The notes below the pieces were generated by a model. The model saw nothing but the letters and a program-made list of their open reading frames with translations, did no database searches and was not told the origin of the DNA. A stretch of DNA of 64,000 nucleotides. It comes from Tubulanus polymorphus (taxonomy: Eukaryota > Nemertea > Palaeonemertea > Tubulaniformes > Tubulanidae). Of this stretch, positions 54,042 to 64,000 are shown piece after piece (positions within the stretch are counted from its first letter, which is position 1; each line of letters starts with the position of its first letter). The stretch lies in the NCBI RefSeq assembly GCF_964204645.1, contig NC_134029.1, forward strand, positions 7,520,001 through 7,584,000. The letters are read 5' to 3'. The translations under genes and the position numbers were made by a program.

Positions 54042-56908
54042 TTGGGACTAGTTATACCAGACGATAAGATCTATACCAGTAAACTAGAATTGATAGGCCT
54101 GGCTCTAATTGCCGTCGTTCCATGGCTCGATTTGAATGAACTAACAAAGGTGGAACACGCGCATAATCCGATTGTTAAAACGCCGAATCTGTTGATCAAT
54201 CTGTACTCATTAAGATTGATTAAGATTCGAATTGCATCCGTCTGTCTTTCGACGGCAGTTGATATAACGCTGCATCTATCGAGCTAGTGATGCATAATTA
54301 GAAAGTGATTCCCTTCCTCTCTATCCCTGCCTGTAATGTACATGAGGAAGATGAACTGAACTGTCTACTAGGAGATCGTAAATATTATTATGGCATCGAT
54401 TTTTCCGTTCGTGAAAATCATAAAACGATGTGTCGTGGATTAGTTTTTGAAGACACAGAGGTCAGAATATTATCAGTGATTGGGGTTTGAAATATCAGAG
54501 ATCAGCCGGGTTTGACATAGCAGGGGTAAGGGTTTTGAAATATCAGGGGTCAGGGTTTTGAAATATCAGGGGTCAGGGTTTTGAAATATCAGGGGTCAGG
54601 GCTTGACATATCAGGTGTCAGGATTTGGAGTATCAGGGATCAGGGTTTGGAGTATCAGGGATCAGGGTTTGTAAATCAGGGATCAGGGTTTGTAATATCA
54701 GGGATCAGGGTTTGGAATATCAGGGATCAGGGTTTGTAAATCAGGAATCAGGGTTTGAAATATCAGGGATCAGGGTTTGAAATATCAGGGATCAGGGTTT
54801 AGAATATCAGGAATCAGGGTTTGAAATATCAGGGATCAGGGTTTGAAATATCAGGAATCAGGGTTTGAAATATCAGGGATCAGGGTTTGGAATATCAGGA
54901 ATCGGGGTTTGAAATATCAGGGGCTAGAGTTTGAAGTATCAGGGGTCAGAGTTTGAAATATCAGGAATCAGGGTTTTGAAGTATCAGGGATTTGAATGAA
55001 GTTGATGGATCATCAGTGTTTTGACGAAGCAGGCGTATATGATTTCAAGCAGCTGAAGATAAAGTTGAGTTTTATCTATGTTCATGTAGTCATTTGATCG
55101 AGCGAGAGTTGACTTCAGTTAGCGGGAAATGATAGCTCACTGGAGAAAGGGTTCATCTATTTACTAGGCAGGATTTATCCCGGCAGATTAGAAATGATGT
55201 ATACAATCATGTCTACATACTCAGCTCCTACATGTCTTCCATTAAGTCGGATTATACTGATACATTAACAGCTACCAAAGTATTATTTTTCTCGATCCTG
55301 CACTGTTTGGTATATTTATATTTTCGAGTGCGAGTATAGAGATCGGGAATGGCTTAATGGATTTTTCATCATCTTATTCTTGCACATAAGAGTTTCATGT
55401 ATATATCTGAGAACAGAACTTATATATATTTAGTGACCGTATTAAGTGCAGCTATGCCAACACTTGTGTATAAGGGTAGTTCTGAAAAGATATCCTGGAA
55501 TTCAGGGATGGATCCTGGAATCCAAACCTTCTTAGGCCTAGTTGCGTGATACATGAACAGAGAGAGTGGCTTGTGTGAGTGGCTTGGGCATCCTCCTTCG
55601 AGAAAATTTGAAAATGTTCTGATCATTCTCTGAGCATATTGATTCTAAAACTTACCAGCAATATTTTTTAATCTTTATTTAGCCAGGTTTTGAGAATGGT
55701 GTTATTTTGGCAAAAAATAAGGAGGGGGTTGGGCTCCATGGGTTCCTCCTAATCCGCTTGTGTGGAATTATAGAATAAATCAGGTTGATTTTAAGTTTGT
55801 TTTCAATAAAACCAGTGTCCAACCATTCTGGCAACAAGGGTTGGGGCAGATCGAAAAATAAAACCCATAAAAAAACCAAAGCTGAGTTTGTGGTGGGCTC
55901 AGTATTGTGAATAGAAAATATATCTGGTCATGGTTAAATCTCTGAGGCCCAGTTCAGGGTATATTACTCTCTCGTAATGAAGTCATTCGTACCCTGCGAC
56001 AGGCAAGACCCTAGACAAATTCATCATCGGCCTAATCCTATATTTATTGGTACATGTATATACATACACGCATAACAGATTGAAGAGTCAATGTGTCGTA
56101 TTTATTGGAAAACACAGATGGTCCATTTATCAATGGAATGAAAATGTTGCGGTATGAATTCACTGGAATTGAATTGTCGCACAATACAGCTGTTGTATTC
56201 ATCTGTATGATACCGTGAATGTATTTTCGTACCCTGTCTTTTTTCCCGATCGGAAAAGTCCAGGGGCGGATCTACGTAGGAAAATTACAAGGCAGCGATC
56301 GATCCAGTAGAAATGAATTTTTGTGATCAAGTAGGGCTATGAGCTATTAGCGTGGTCCCACCCTTGGTTTCACATATTTTTTAAGAATCGAAAATATGCA
56401 ATTATCAAGAAGATGTGTGTCATATTTGCAGGTTTTAACGATTCCTTGTCTCATCGTAAAGGGCATCTCAATGAAAAGGCAGGACCCCCTAGACCACGCC
56501 CTAAATCAACCCCTGAAATCCCATGTTTCCCCTCTATGAATCTTAACTCAATAAATTCCGTAACATATGTCAAGTGTTTAACAACCATAACGAGATGCAT
56601 GATCTTTTGTCTTAGATGATAATTTTAATGCATTCTATCCTGGTTACTGATTTAGATTTCAGGAAAATCCTGTGCTTCCCTTCGATGCTGAATTGATAGA
56701 ATTATGGATCATGGGAGTCCACGAGTTATTTCGAACAGTAGCCCGTTTATCTCTGCGGGTCGGTGGTATAGAAACCCAACAACAAGTGTCGGTTAATATT
56801 GTATATCGCTTTGTCTTTTCAGATGGATTTCGTGTCAAGTTGGCTGGCAGCCGCAAGAAGCACCACCACTCGCTCACTCATCCGGCTCCGCTTGTCTCCT
56901 TTGTTTGA
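54042..56908 (+). CDS. Unidentified gene, at least three candidate exons
   Basis: Candidate exons 54042-54149, 54347-54460 and 56663-56908 are all phase 0 at both joints. They encode pieces beginning LGLVIPDDKIYTSKLEL, EDELNCLLGDRKYYYGIDF and ENPVLPFDAELIELW, and the last ends HPAPLVSFV. Acceptors are fair to good (AATTTCAG, ACATGAG, GATTTCAG). Donors GTGGAA and GTCAGA are weak, so the first two exons are less sure. The last piece alternates beta-strand-like segments (RLSLRVGG, VSVNIVYRFVFSDGFRVKLAG) and has a basic GSRKKHHH run. The final S-F-V fits a class I PDZ-binding end. I do not recognise the family. The second intron contains the 54.5-55 kb minisatellite. It could be a pseudogene. Confidence 0.35.
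54485..54990 (+). repeat. Minisatellite, 19-22-bp unit, about 24 copies
   Basis: The consensus is AATATCAGGGATCAGGGTTTG with A/T variation (20-base part). Early units have GGGGTCAGGGTTTTGA, and later ones AGGGATCAGGGTTTGA. Higher-order alternation of AGGAATC and AGGGATC units is visible at 54740-54900. Confidence 0.9.
56262..56530. repeat. Interspersed element K, copy 2
   Basis: See 5285-5530. It shares GGGGCGG, CTCAATG and AAGGCAGGA in the same order and spacing. Confidence 0.4.
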
Positions 56909-57142
56909 CGCCAGACGCAAAAGATGTCCAACTATTGATAACTACTCGTCTGCCAGTAACCATGGCAACAGAAACAAGACGAAGAAATCAATGCCGCCCT
57001 TCGCGGGGGCATCCAATTGGGACGCACTCAAACAACGCAACGAAATTACAGGCAAAGAAATGGAATTACTTCATTAGTCGTGGTGTATCGGAGCAGATTG
57101 TGATGGGATGATGTTAAGTACTCATTAGAAAAAGTCGGGACT

Positions 57143-57589
57143 ATGCCGTTTTCTATTCGGCGGCGAGATGTTTTTCGTAAACGCGCGTTTCCTATTCGGC
57201 TCCTGTTGATCGCGCGGCGTAAAAATCGTTCGGAAAAACTACCCGTAGGGCTCAAAGCGACGTTTTTACAAAACGGAAGCGTCTCAATTTCCTGCCACGT
57301 CCCCTTTTCGGATGCGTCCGCGCCGTCGCGTCCTCAAAATACAGGCTTCGAGAGTCGCATAGAATTTGCCCTCCCGCGACGTTTCATTTCGGTAAAAGAT
57401 GATAATACCCTATCGAATATCATCGCGTACACAGCCTCGAAAACCGAGAACTCTCTACCCAAACCTACCGAGAGCTCTATTCCGTTTATACTCGGAGATA
57501 TAGACGATCCCTCTACGCTATTGTTTGACGAAAAAATCGACTTGTGTACATATATTTATTTGACAAGTGCATTCGAGTCGATATACTAA
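57143..57589 (+). CDS. Unidentified 148-codon ORF
   Basis: The frame is open from ATG 57143 to TAA 57587-57589 and also upstream to about 57117, with GC content and codon choice clearly unlike the AT-rich flanks and with no long frame opposite. The N-terminal 40 residues are Arg-rich (RRRDVFRKRAF, ARRKNRSEK). The remainder looks beta-rich (GLKATFLQNGSVSISCHVPF) and acidic near the end (DIDDPSTLLFDEKID). It lies 235 bp after the stop of the previous candidate gene and may belong to it by alternative splicing, or may be a separate single-exon gene. I do not recognise the family. Confidence 0.4.
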   Translation: MPFSIRRRDVFRKRAFPIRLLLIARRKNRSEKLPVGLKATFLQNGSVSISCHVPFSDASAPSRPQNTGFESRIEFALPRRFISVKDDNTLSNIIAYTASKTENSLPKPTESSIPFILGDIDDPSTLLFDEKIDLCTYIYLTSAFESIY

Positions 57590-57666
57590 TGTGAACACCT
57601 GTACCATACATAATCCGAATCGCCATTTTAAACCGACTACAGGAGTAAATTTCCTCAAAAGAGCAT

Positions 57667-57670
<4 letters not shown>

Positions 57671-57744
<74 letters not shown>
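57671..57744. repeat. TA microsatellite
   Basis: About 37 TA units just downstream of the 148-codon ORF. Confidence 0.95.
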
Positions 57745-57747
<3 letters not shown>

Positions 57748-60700
57748 TATGCATGTACATGTATTTAAAAAAACAAATCAACCGTGGCTATTTCTCTCTC
57801 GTCGCGGTTTTCTATGTATTATAATCTGACACTGTTCTGTGATACTTGTTTTCAGTGCTATAATAGAGACAATAAGGACCGGACCGTACAAGGACGGTTT
57901 ATTCTCCTCCTCGTGAAAGCTTTGTTATCGTATTATTCATATTATCAACGATATTGATATCGTATTGTCGTCGACAGTTCAACGGTCATTAAATGGCTCT
58001 TCTTTTAAGCGTGTCAATGATTAATTTATGTCGCTGCATTTCGAATAGAAAATCGATCGTTCGATTGATGTATATAGATATATATATATAATGTTTGTAT
58101 ATCGTAGTGAAAAGGAAATTGTAGATTTAGTTCCGTTGTACAGATTAGATGACTTCGATAAATGATCTATATAGCTTATCTCTGCGATGCTAGAAATTTT
58201 TCGAAATCTTTCTTAAAATCATCTACGGTCCAACGAAAGTTATGCGTAACAAATGAAAAAACAAAGATAAGACGATTTTAATCGCTGCGTGTTCCATAAA
58301 TTGATTATCTTAATTTAAGCCGATGGAATATTTTCCGATCTTATCGGCGAATGCTGAATGGTAATGGAATGTGATCAATTTCGTACCGTACGACTTTAAA
58401 CGGCCATCTTCACTGTGCCGTGAAAGGGTTCGTTAGAAACGTCTGTCTGATATCATCAAGCATTCGTAGATATAGGAAGCTAATACATGTATTATACTGA
58501 TACCAGTACATTCATCATATCAGATAATGATATAATTCTATACCGGACACTTGATGGCACCACTGGGCGGTGGAACGAGCTGTCGTCTGCACGCATGTCG
58601 AAAAGTTATTATCATTGAAAGAGAAATGGCCGTGCAATCTGGCATTTTGCATTCGCATATTATTAGTATCGAAAAATACAATCGTAATAGTATTAACGAA
58701 GAAAATAGTCATTTATGTATGAAATCAGAAATATATGAAGCGCTTGATATATATATTGTATGGTACATGTCCTGGGATGTTTTGTAAATATTAAGAATGA
58801 TGAACGCTCGATGATTCATGTACAAATAATTCGACGAATGATGCCTGCTTTTCGAAGAATGCTACATACATATATTATATATATATATACTGTGTAAATG
58901 TACATTTAATTTCGACGACTGAAAGAAGGTTACTACTACTACGATACATTTTGTACAGACGCCATGGTTTTATAAAAGGTCTTAGTTGATTGATGATATT
59001 TAATAAGTTGTTTTTATGTTTTTGATGAAGAACTTGCCATATACAGATGTTATATGCGTTGTAGAAATATTTTGTATATCAGTTTTGGTGCCTATGTGGG
59101 GAATGATATTTCCTCTGTTGATATTATTAAGTGTGCTCTAATGGAGTGTGTAAGGTCGTTTGTGTGATGCCGATCTAATGTTCATTCGTGCGGAAGCAAT
59201 TTGTCCGTATCTGGAGGAAAATTCATTTTTCCGTTGACATTTCTGCCGAAACCGCACAAGCTCCCAACCCTGCGTAATATGTGTTGTGAATAATTTTTAC
59301 ATTGAACAGAAGTAGAAATACCGATTTGAAATTTTTCAAATGACCCCGACGAAACCACTTTTTTCGAAAAGGTGATATCTAAATAACAACATTCAGAGAC
59401 ATCGAAGGGTGGCTCCGGGTTGACTCAGTTTTGGATGTCGGCTTAGAACGTCCATCGTGGAAACTTAGCTTTCTCAGATTTATTCCAATTTCATTCCCTT
59501 GGCTATTGTTTGCGACCACCATTTGTACGTTGAATGTAAACTACTAATCGCAATGTAATTTCATCATTATGCATGGCAGCGTGTGGTTTTGTATCATTAC
59601 GTTTTCATTAGCTGGACTTCGCCAGATGTGCTCAACAAAAAAATCTATTGCCATAAGTCGATGTAAATAAACGCGTGCGTGCGGATTCTGATCGTTGTTA
59701 TTAATATCGATATGAATATATTTTGATCAATTGATGTTCCGTGAAATAGTTGTGAATAAATAGGTGAAAAGTTGTATACCGTAATGAAATAGCTATTTTA
59801 ATGCATAAAAAGAGTAGGATTGTAGATGTAATTCATATATTAGAAATACTGTTTATTGCAACAGCTCCTAGCCTCAAGTGACCACGACCTCTGTACGATA
59901 TTTCTCACTTCCAAGATACATGTTTAAACTTTCTTAACTATAACGAAAACTGCACTCTGCTTCAGAGGCTCTTGAAGGCAAAATTTAATCTGCTGTTATC
60001 ATTCAATTTTCTGTAATCGGAGCATTCGTGTCTCTAGGATTGCACAACTCCATCTATTCCAGTGTGTTCGTTCCCTGATTATAATTGAATTGCCTAATTA
60101 CTGATTAATGCTACGAGCTGACCCCAAAATCCAGTATTTTTGATGTATGATCTATATTTAAACTTTCCTACTCTTTTTACGTATTGAAATTCCTATTTCG
60201 TAACAATACCGTATTTTAGAAACAACTCTGTATTTAGTCTAGAAAGCATTTCCTCCTGAATCCAGATTCTTAAATTCATGTAGTAAAAATCCGTGCGTAA
60301 ATAATCTCTCATCTTCATCATCGATATGACAAAAAATTGTCTTCCCGATAAGTAGTGCTTGTAGGTTCAAATAGCTGTCTCATGCATGGCCGTGTAACTA
60401 TTCAGATGTCTGAATTTAACCGATGCACGCGCGTACGTGAAAATGTCTGTCTGGCAAGAATGTAGTCTCTCTATTGTAGAAAAAAACAAAAACATTTTGG
60501 TTGTGATTTCTAGTCCGTTCGGTGAAAAACCTTATCGATATAAGGCCCTGAAACCATGATAGAGGAAAGATTCAATACGGTTGTAATGTCTGTAAGACCT
60601 TGGATGTGTAAACTAAAGTTTCTTATGTCTGTGACAAGACTGAGGGATTTGAACTCGCTGCTGGATGAAAATGCTATGTGGAACCTGTTATGATGACCTC

Positions 60701-63334
60701 CAATATAATAATTTACCTTATAGTGTAGACTCCCTACTCAAATCAATGATATTTTATTGGTTTATGATTCCAGTTAGGCAATGGATATTTAATTGATAAT
60801 TTTATTGCAATGGATGAAAGATTTGTGTTCAGAGTTTAAGTGATAAATTGTATTCAAATTGAGGAGTCTACTGTAGAACCAAACAAAGATTTCAACCTGA
60901 GATTAGTAAAATTTTGGTTTATTTTGTGATATTTTCTGATCCCCTGAGAGTCATTGCAACTAGGTTCCACAGTATTTATTAGATAACCTTTGCTATAAAA
61001 GTGTTGTAATCTGCGATGAAGTTTGAATCCCTGAACTCTACAGTTTTTCCGCAGACAATATTGTTCTGTATCGTTTATTGATCCGATGTGCCATTTTTTT
61101 CGAAGCCAAGATGTTGCTGACTCAAATACGTACCATTGTTATATAATGTAATACAATAGTAATGCATATATGAATCCGGTGTGTTGGTATGAATTACTTG
61201 TGAATGATGGCTTTTTAGACAATCAATTGTTATTTTCCTGACGCAGGCAAACCAGAAATTCCCCGAGCTCGCTGGCCCCAATACTTAAACAGCATAATCT
61301 AAAAGTGTTCGCTAAAATATACTCCAAATGTACTTAATATGCAATGCATTAATGTCTTCCTCGATAAATCGAAAGGGAAGTGTATTCTATTTGGTTTTTT
61401 AAACACCGAATACCGGAAAATGAGAGAAATGAAAGTCAACGATTAGAGTCACTCAGTAGGTTCCTCGATAGAGCTGTCCGTAAAAGACGTCCACACAAAA
61501 TTGCAATAAAGCAATAAAAGACATCGGATATCCAGTCATGCAAAATAATGCCTTTTTCATTCACTTAATCATTTATTATACACTCCGGACTACAGTTTGT
61601 TATTCCATACATTATCTTACAAAAATTATTTCTCTTCGCTGTAATCAGGGAGGTGGGACCTCCCAGCCGTAATCATTCATGTAATGCACTGGCACTAAAG
61701 TCTGTTGAGAACACAGATAGACATTACTATCCATAAAAGATGTCTCATCGGTGATCACCCCTATCTAAGAAGAAGGATGTCCACATCCAAACAACCCCTC
61801 CCCTTGTCCACAAAAGTCCTAAGTTCGCAAACCCCTCCCCTTGGATGTCTTTTATGGACAGCCCCTTACTCAATGCAGAAAGTCGTGTTGTCATTTCTCT
61901 GGTCATTTTCTCGGTATCATGTGTCGGTGAAAAAATGTTCGCAATTTATAAATCGTACGAACCTTACCGAGTAAGTTGGAGTCTACTATAGCGGGTTCGA
62001 AAATATCTAGTCTAGCAAGCTGAAAACATCAGGGGAGATTCATGTCAGTGATGACAGAAATTGTTGTAGTTAGTACCTTTATTAGTAGATTTTGTTGAGC
62101 CAAGCGGATATGTTAATTTTGAGAGAATTGTTTGGCTCGAAAAACCGACAAGTGGTTACCGGTATTGTTTTGTGATTGGTTGAAGGTGGCATTATTTAGT
62201 TTTCGGATGCTGTATAGCACAGAATGTGTGTTGACGATGATATATCTATGATAATAAGAATGTGCTCCCTAATTTTTGCGAAGAAGGAAATTTTTATCCA
62301 TTAGCATTTGTCTGTCTGTACCCCCTTGCATAAGATCTGTTGCGTTGTACGTTCTGTAAAACTAAAAAGACGTATTTTCACGCCTGTTTTCTATGTTGTG
62401 TTTCACTTGATTACTAGTGCCAACAAAAGCTGGTTCAACCAACGTAGGACAATCCGGCTCGGCCTATGAAATTGTTTTCCCTGTGTAGCGTTTGCTGGGT
62501 ATTCTGTATTCACTTAAAAAGAATTCACATGTAGCCAGTTCTACAGTTGGTTGGTTTTTGGAATGACTCTGACCGGGTCATAATTTCATTCAGCTGGAGT
62601 TCATATTTCATGATGCAAGTTCAAAATTCATTATAATTTCCATTTTAAGGTAAAATCGAAGCTGTTTATATAAGTTCAATGAATCAAGGTTCATCGCATA
62701 AATTCACAGCTCTTGCTCTTGAGTTACATTATCACATTTATTAGCTTTCAATCGATGCAATAAGGTTACCGGGTATTCAGATGTTAATGGATAATGTATT
62801 TCTCTTCATATTGTTGTATGTTGAATATTGTACAGGCTTAAAGCTCTGCATGTACTTTAGCTTATATCTAATAACGATCTCTTTGTTTTTTTTTTCTAGT
62901 TATTTTTATGCTTCCAGCAAGATTAATGATAATGATAATACTGCGAATTTGCATTGCTGTCAACTGCTAGCATTCAAAGGTGTAACATGGTTATTCAAGT
63001 TGAAATAAAAGGATTTTCCTGATAATTGTGTAGTCAGTTAACTCAATATTTCTGCCGACCTTTGGTAGATAAGCAAAATTCGCAACCCTAGAGGCGAAAT
63101 AAGTGCCGAGAATCTATTGCATTGTGTCTGTCATCCTTTCTGGATAATTTTGGATTCTATGTGGGAAGATCCCTTTTCATTCATTGCCTACATGCAACCG
63201 TGGTTGAGGTCTTGCATGTCATGTGAGGTCAAACTTTGCTTGCCAACCTGACTGCCATACTTCCAACAACAGATAATCGGAGGATTTACATTCTTCGAGG
63301 GTCTGCGATGTAATCACCGAGAGTTTACCAACAA
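57745..63334. other. AT-rich DNA without a supported gene
   Basis: There are many in-frame stops on both strands and several AATAAA sites (about 59668, 59757). It could hold a long 3'UTR of an upstream + gene or be intergenic. It contains a TIR pair at 61471-61866 (CTGTCCGTAAAAGACGTCCA against TGGATGTCTTTTATGGACAG), with extra copies of TCCATAAAAGATGTC and CCCCTCCCCTTG inside. Confidence 0.5.
61471..61866. mobile_element. MITE-like element, about 396 bp
   Basis: The ends GAGCTGTCCGTAAAAGACGT and ATGTCTTTTATGGACAGCCC are imperfect inverted repeats. The internal tandem CCCCTCCCCTTG occurs twice. Confidence 0.55.
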
Positions 63335-63499
63335 ATGATAAGTCGTGTCGAAAAAAGTATAGATTCCAATAGCACATGTAACACAATTCCCAGTTCTCAG
63401 AGGCAGGAACACTTACAGAGCAACCATAAGCAAGAATTGAATGGAGGTGGGCCAGAATCCAAGCAAGAAAGCGACACGTCTGAAAATGGATTGAAGTAA
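63335..63499 (+). CDS. Possible terminal coding piece, 54 codons
   Basis: MISRVEKSIDSNSTCNTI...TSENGLK followed by TAA. It is hydrophilic and Ser/Gln/Glu/Asn-rich like a disordered tail, and the frame is open from about 63313. A different frame just upstream (63271-63338, from a good acceptor ending AACAACAG) reads IIGGFTFFEGLRCNHREF and then stops. Only one, or neither, can be real. No family recognised. Confidence 0.25.
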   Translation: MISRVEKSIDSNSTCNTIPSSQRQEHLQSNHKQELNGGGPESKQESDTSENGLK

Positions 63500-64000
63500 T
63501 CCATCTTCATAATCATAAAGTAGTTGATTGAAAACGTCAGCTAATAGATCTTGTTAAATCTTCATATTGTAGTCTTATATAAACACTTCATAGACTGCGA
63601 CCAGTTCGATTGATTTCGATGGTCGAAAACCCGTTACAGGTTTCCACGACCATGAAGGTAAGTTTCTTGCAACACTCCAGACCTTATTTCAATAAGCTCA
63701 AACAATGAATGACGAATTGAACCCATTGTACAGGGAAAGCTGGGACTAGAACTGCCGTAATAGTTTTTGGTGAAGAAAAGTAGGCTTGCGCTGATGAAAA
63801 CAAAGTACAATGCATGTATTTATATTCTTAGAAATAGTCTTATTTTATTTACTGGTGGTATATACATATTTACAGAACTAATTTACAATTAATTCATACA
63901 TTTTTACATTGAGTGGATGAACACATTTTTAGTCGTCATACTTACTGGTAATACAGAATAAATACATATACATGTACAAAAATATAGCTATACCAAGTTG
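63500..64000. other. Right edge, no supported gene
   Basis: AT-rich. A - strand AATAAA (TTTATT at about 63845) could end a gene located to the right of the window. Confidence 0.3.

Noticed and set aside
57518-57824. Frames rich in alternating Tyr-Ile
   Set aside because: Translation of the TA microsatellite.
1-64000. CRISPR arrays, operons, bacterial genes or a prokaryotic defence system
   Set aside because: Gene structure is plainly that of an animal (spliced orthologues of TRAPPC2, OCIAD1, USP35/38 and ANKRD50), and the direct repeats are minisatellites without spacers of CRISPR type.
1-64000. Autonomous transposon or retroelement coding regions
   Set aside because: I looked for reverse transcriptase, integrase and transposase motifs in the open frames and saw none; all elements here are short and non-coding.

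Overview
This window is nuclear DNA of an animal, most likely an invertebrate bilaterian; a lophotrochozoan such as a mollusc, brachiopod or annelid is my guess and is not proven. Coding exons are short, GC/CpG-rich and flanked by GT-AG introns in AT-rich DNA. Genes end in AATAAA signals. Introns are full of small foldback (MITE-like) repeats, a tRNA-derived SINE and minisatellites. I found no prokaryotic, organellar or viral gene.

Layout. 0-6 kb: the last exon of an unidentified + strand gene (1870-1932), then a divergent pair of small unidentified genes (- strand 2035-2319; + strand three-exon gene 2490-6082). Their shared upstream region holds an exact RFX X-box match, so both may be ciliary genes. 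9.6-15 kb: a head-to-head pair, TRAPPC2 (-, four exons, with a U12-type AT-AC intron) and an OCIA-domain gene of the OCIAD1 type (+, seven exons). 15.9-22.8 kb: a possible - strand terminal exon, then a USP35/USP38-type deubiquitinase (-, seven coding exons). 24.4-50.1 kb: a small unidentified + ORF, then the ANKRD50 orthologue (+). ANKRD50 has a 5'UTR exon and two large coding exons separated by a 20.3-kb intron filled with repeats and one HSPA12-like - strand fragment. 50.1-64 kb: possible ANKRD50 3'UTR, two long inverted-repeat elements, an unidentified + strand locus of at least three exons plus a 148-codon ORF (54.0-57.6 kb), and about 6 kb of AT-rich DNA with almost no coding signal.

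The genes do not form one pathway. They are housekeeping genes of membrane trafficking (TRAPPC2 in TRAPP complexes, ANKRD50 in SNX27-retromer endosomal recycling), mitochondria/endosomes (OCIAD1) and deubiquitination (USP35/38). Human OCIAD1, USP38 and ANKRD50 all lie on chromosome 4, so this cluster probably keeps a piece of ancestral bilaterian linkage.

The points I consider most worth following are: the AT-AC intron; the X-box promoter with its TAATG uORF/start overlap; a stop codon that lies inside a perfect splice donor; three copies of one hAT-like MITE each about 25-31 nt from an exon edge; and several long, nearly perfect palindromes.
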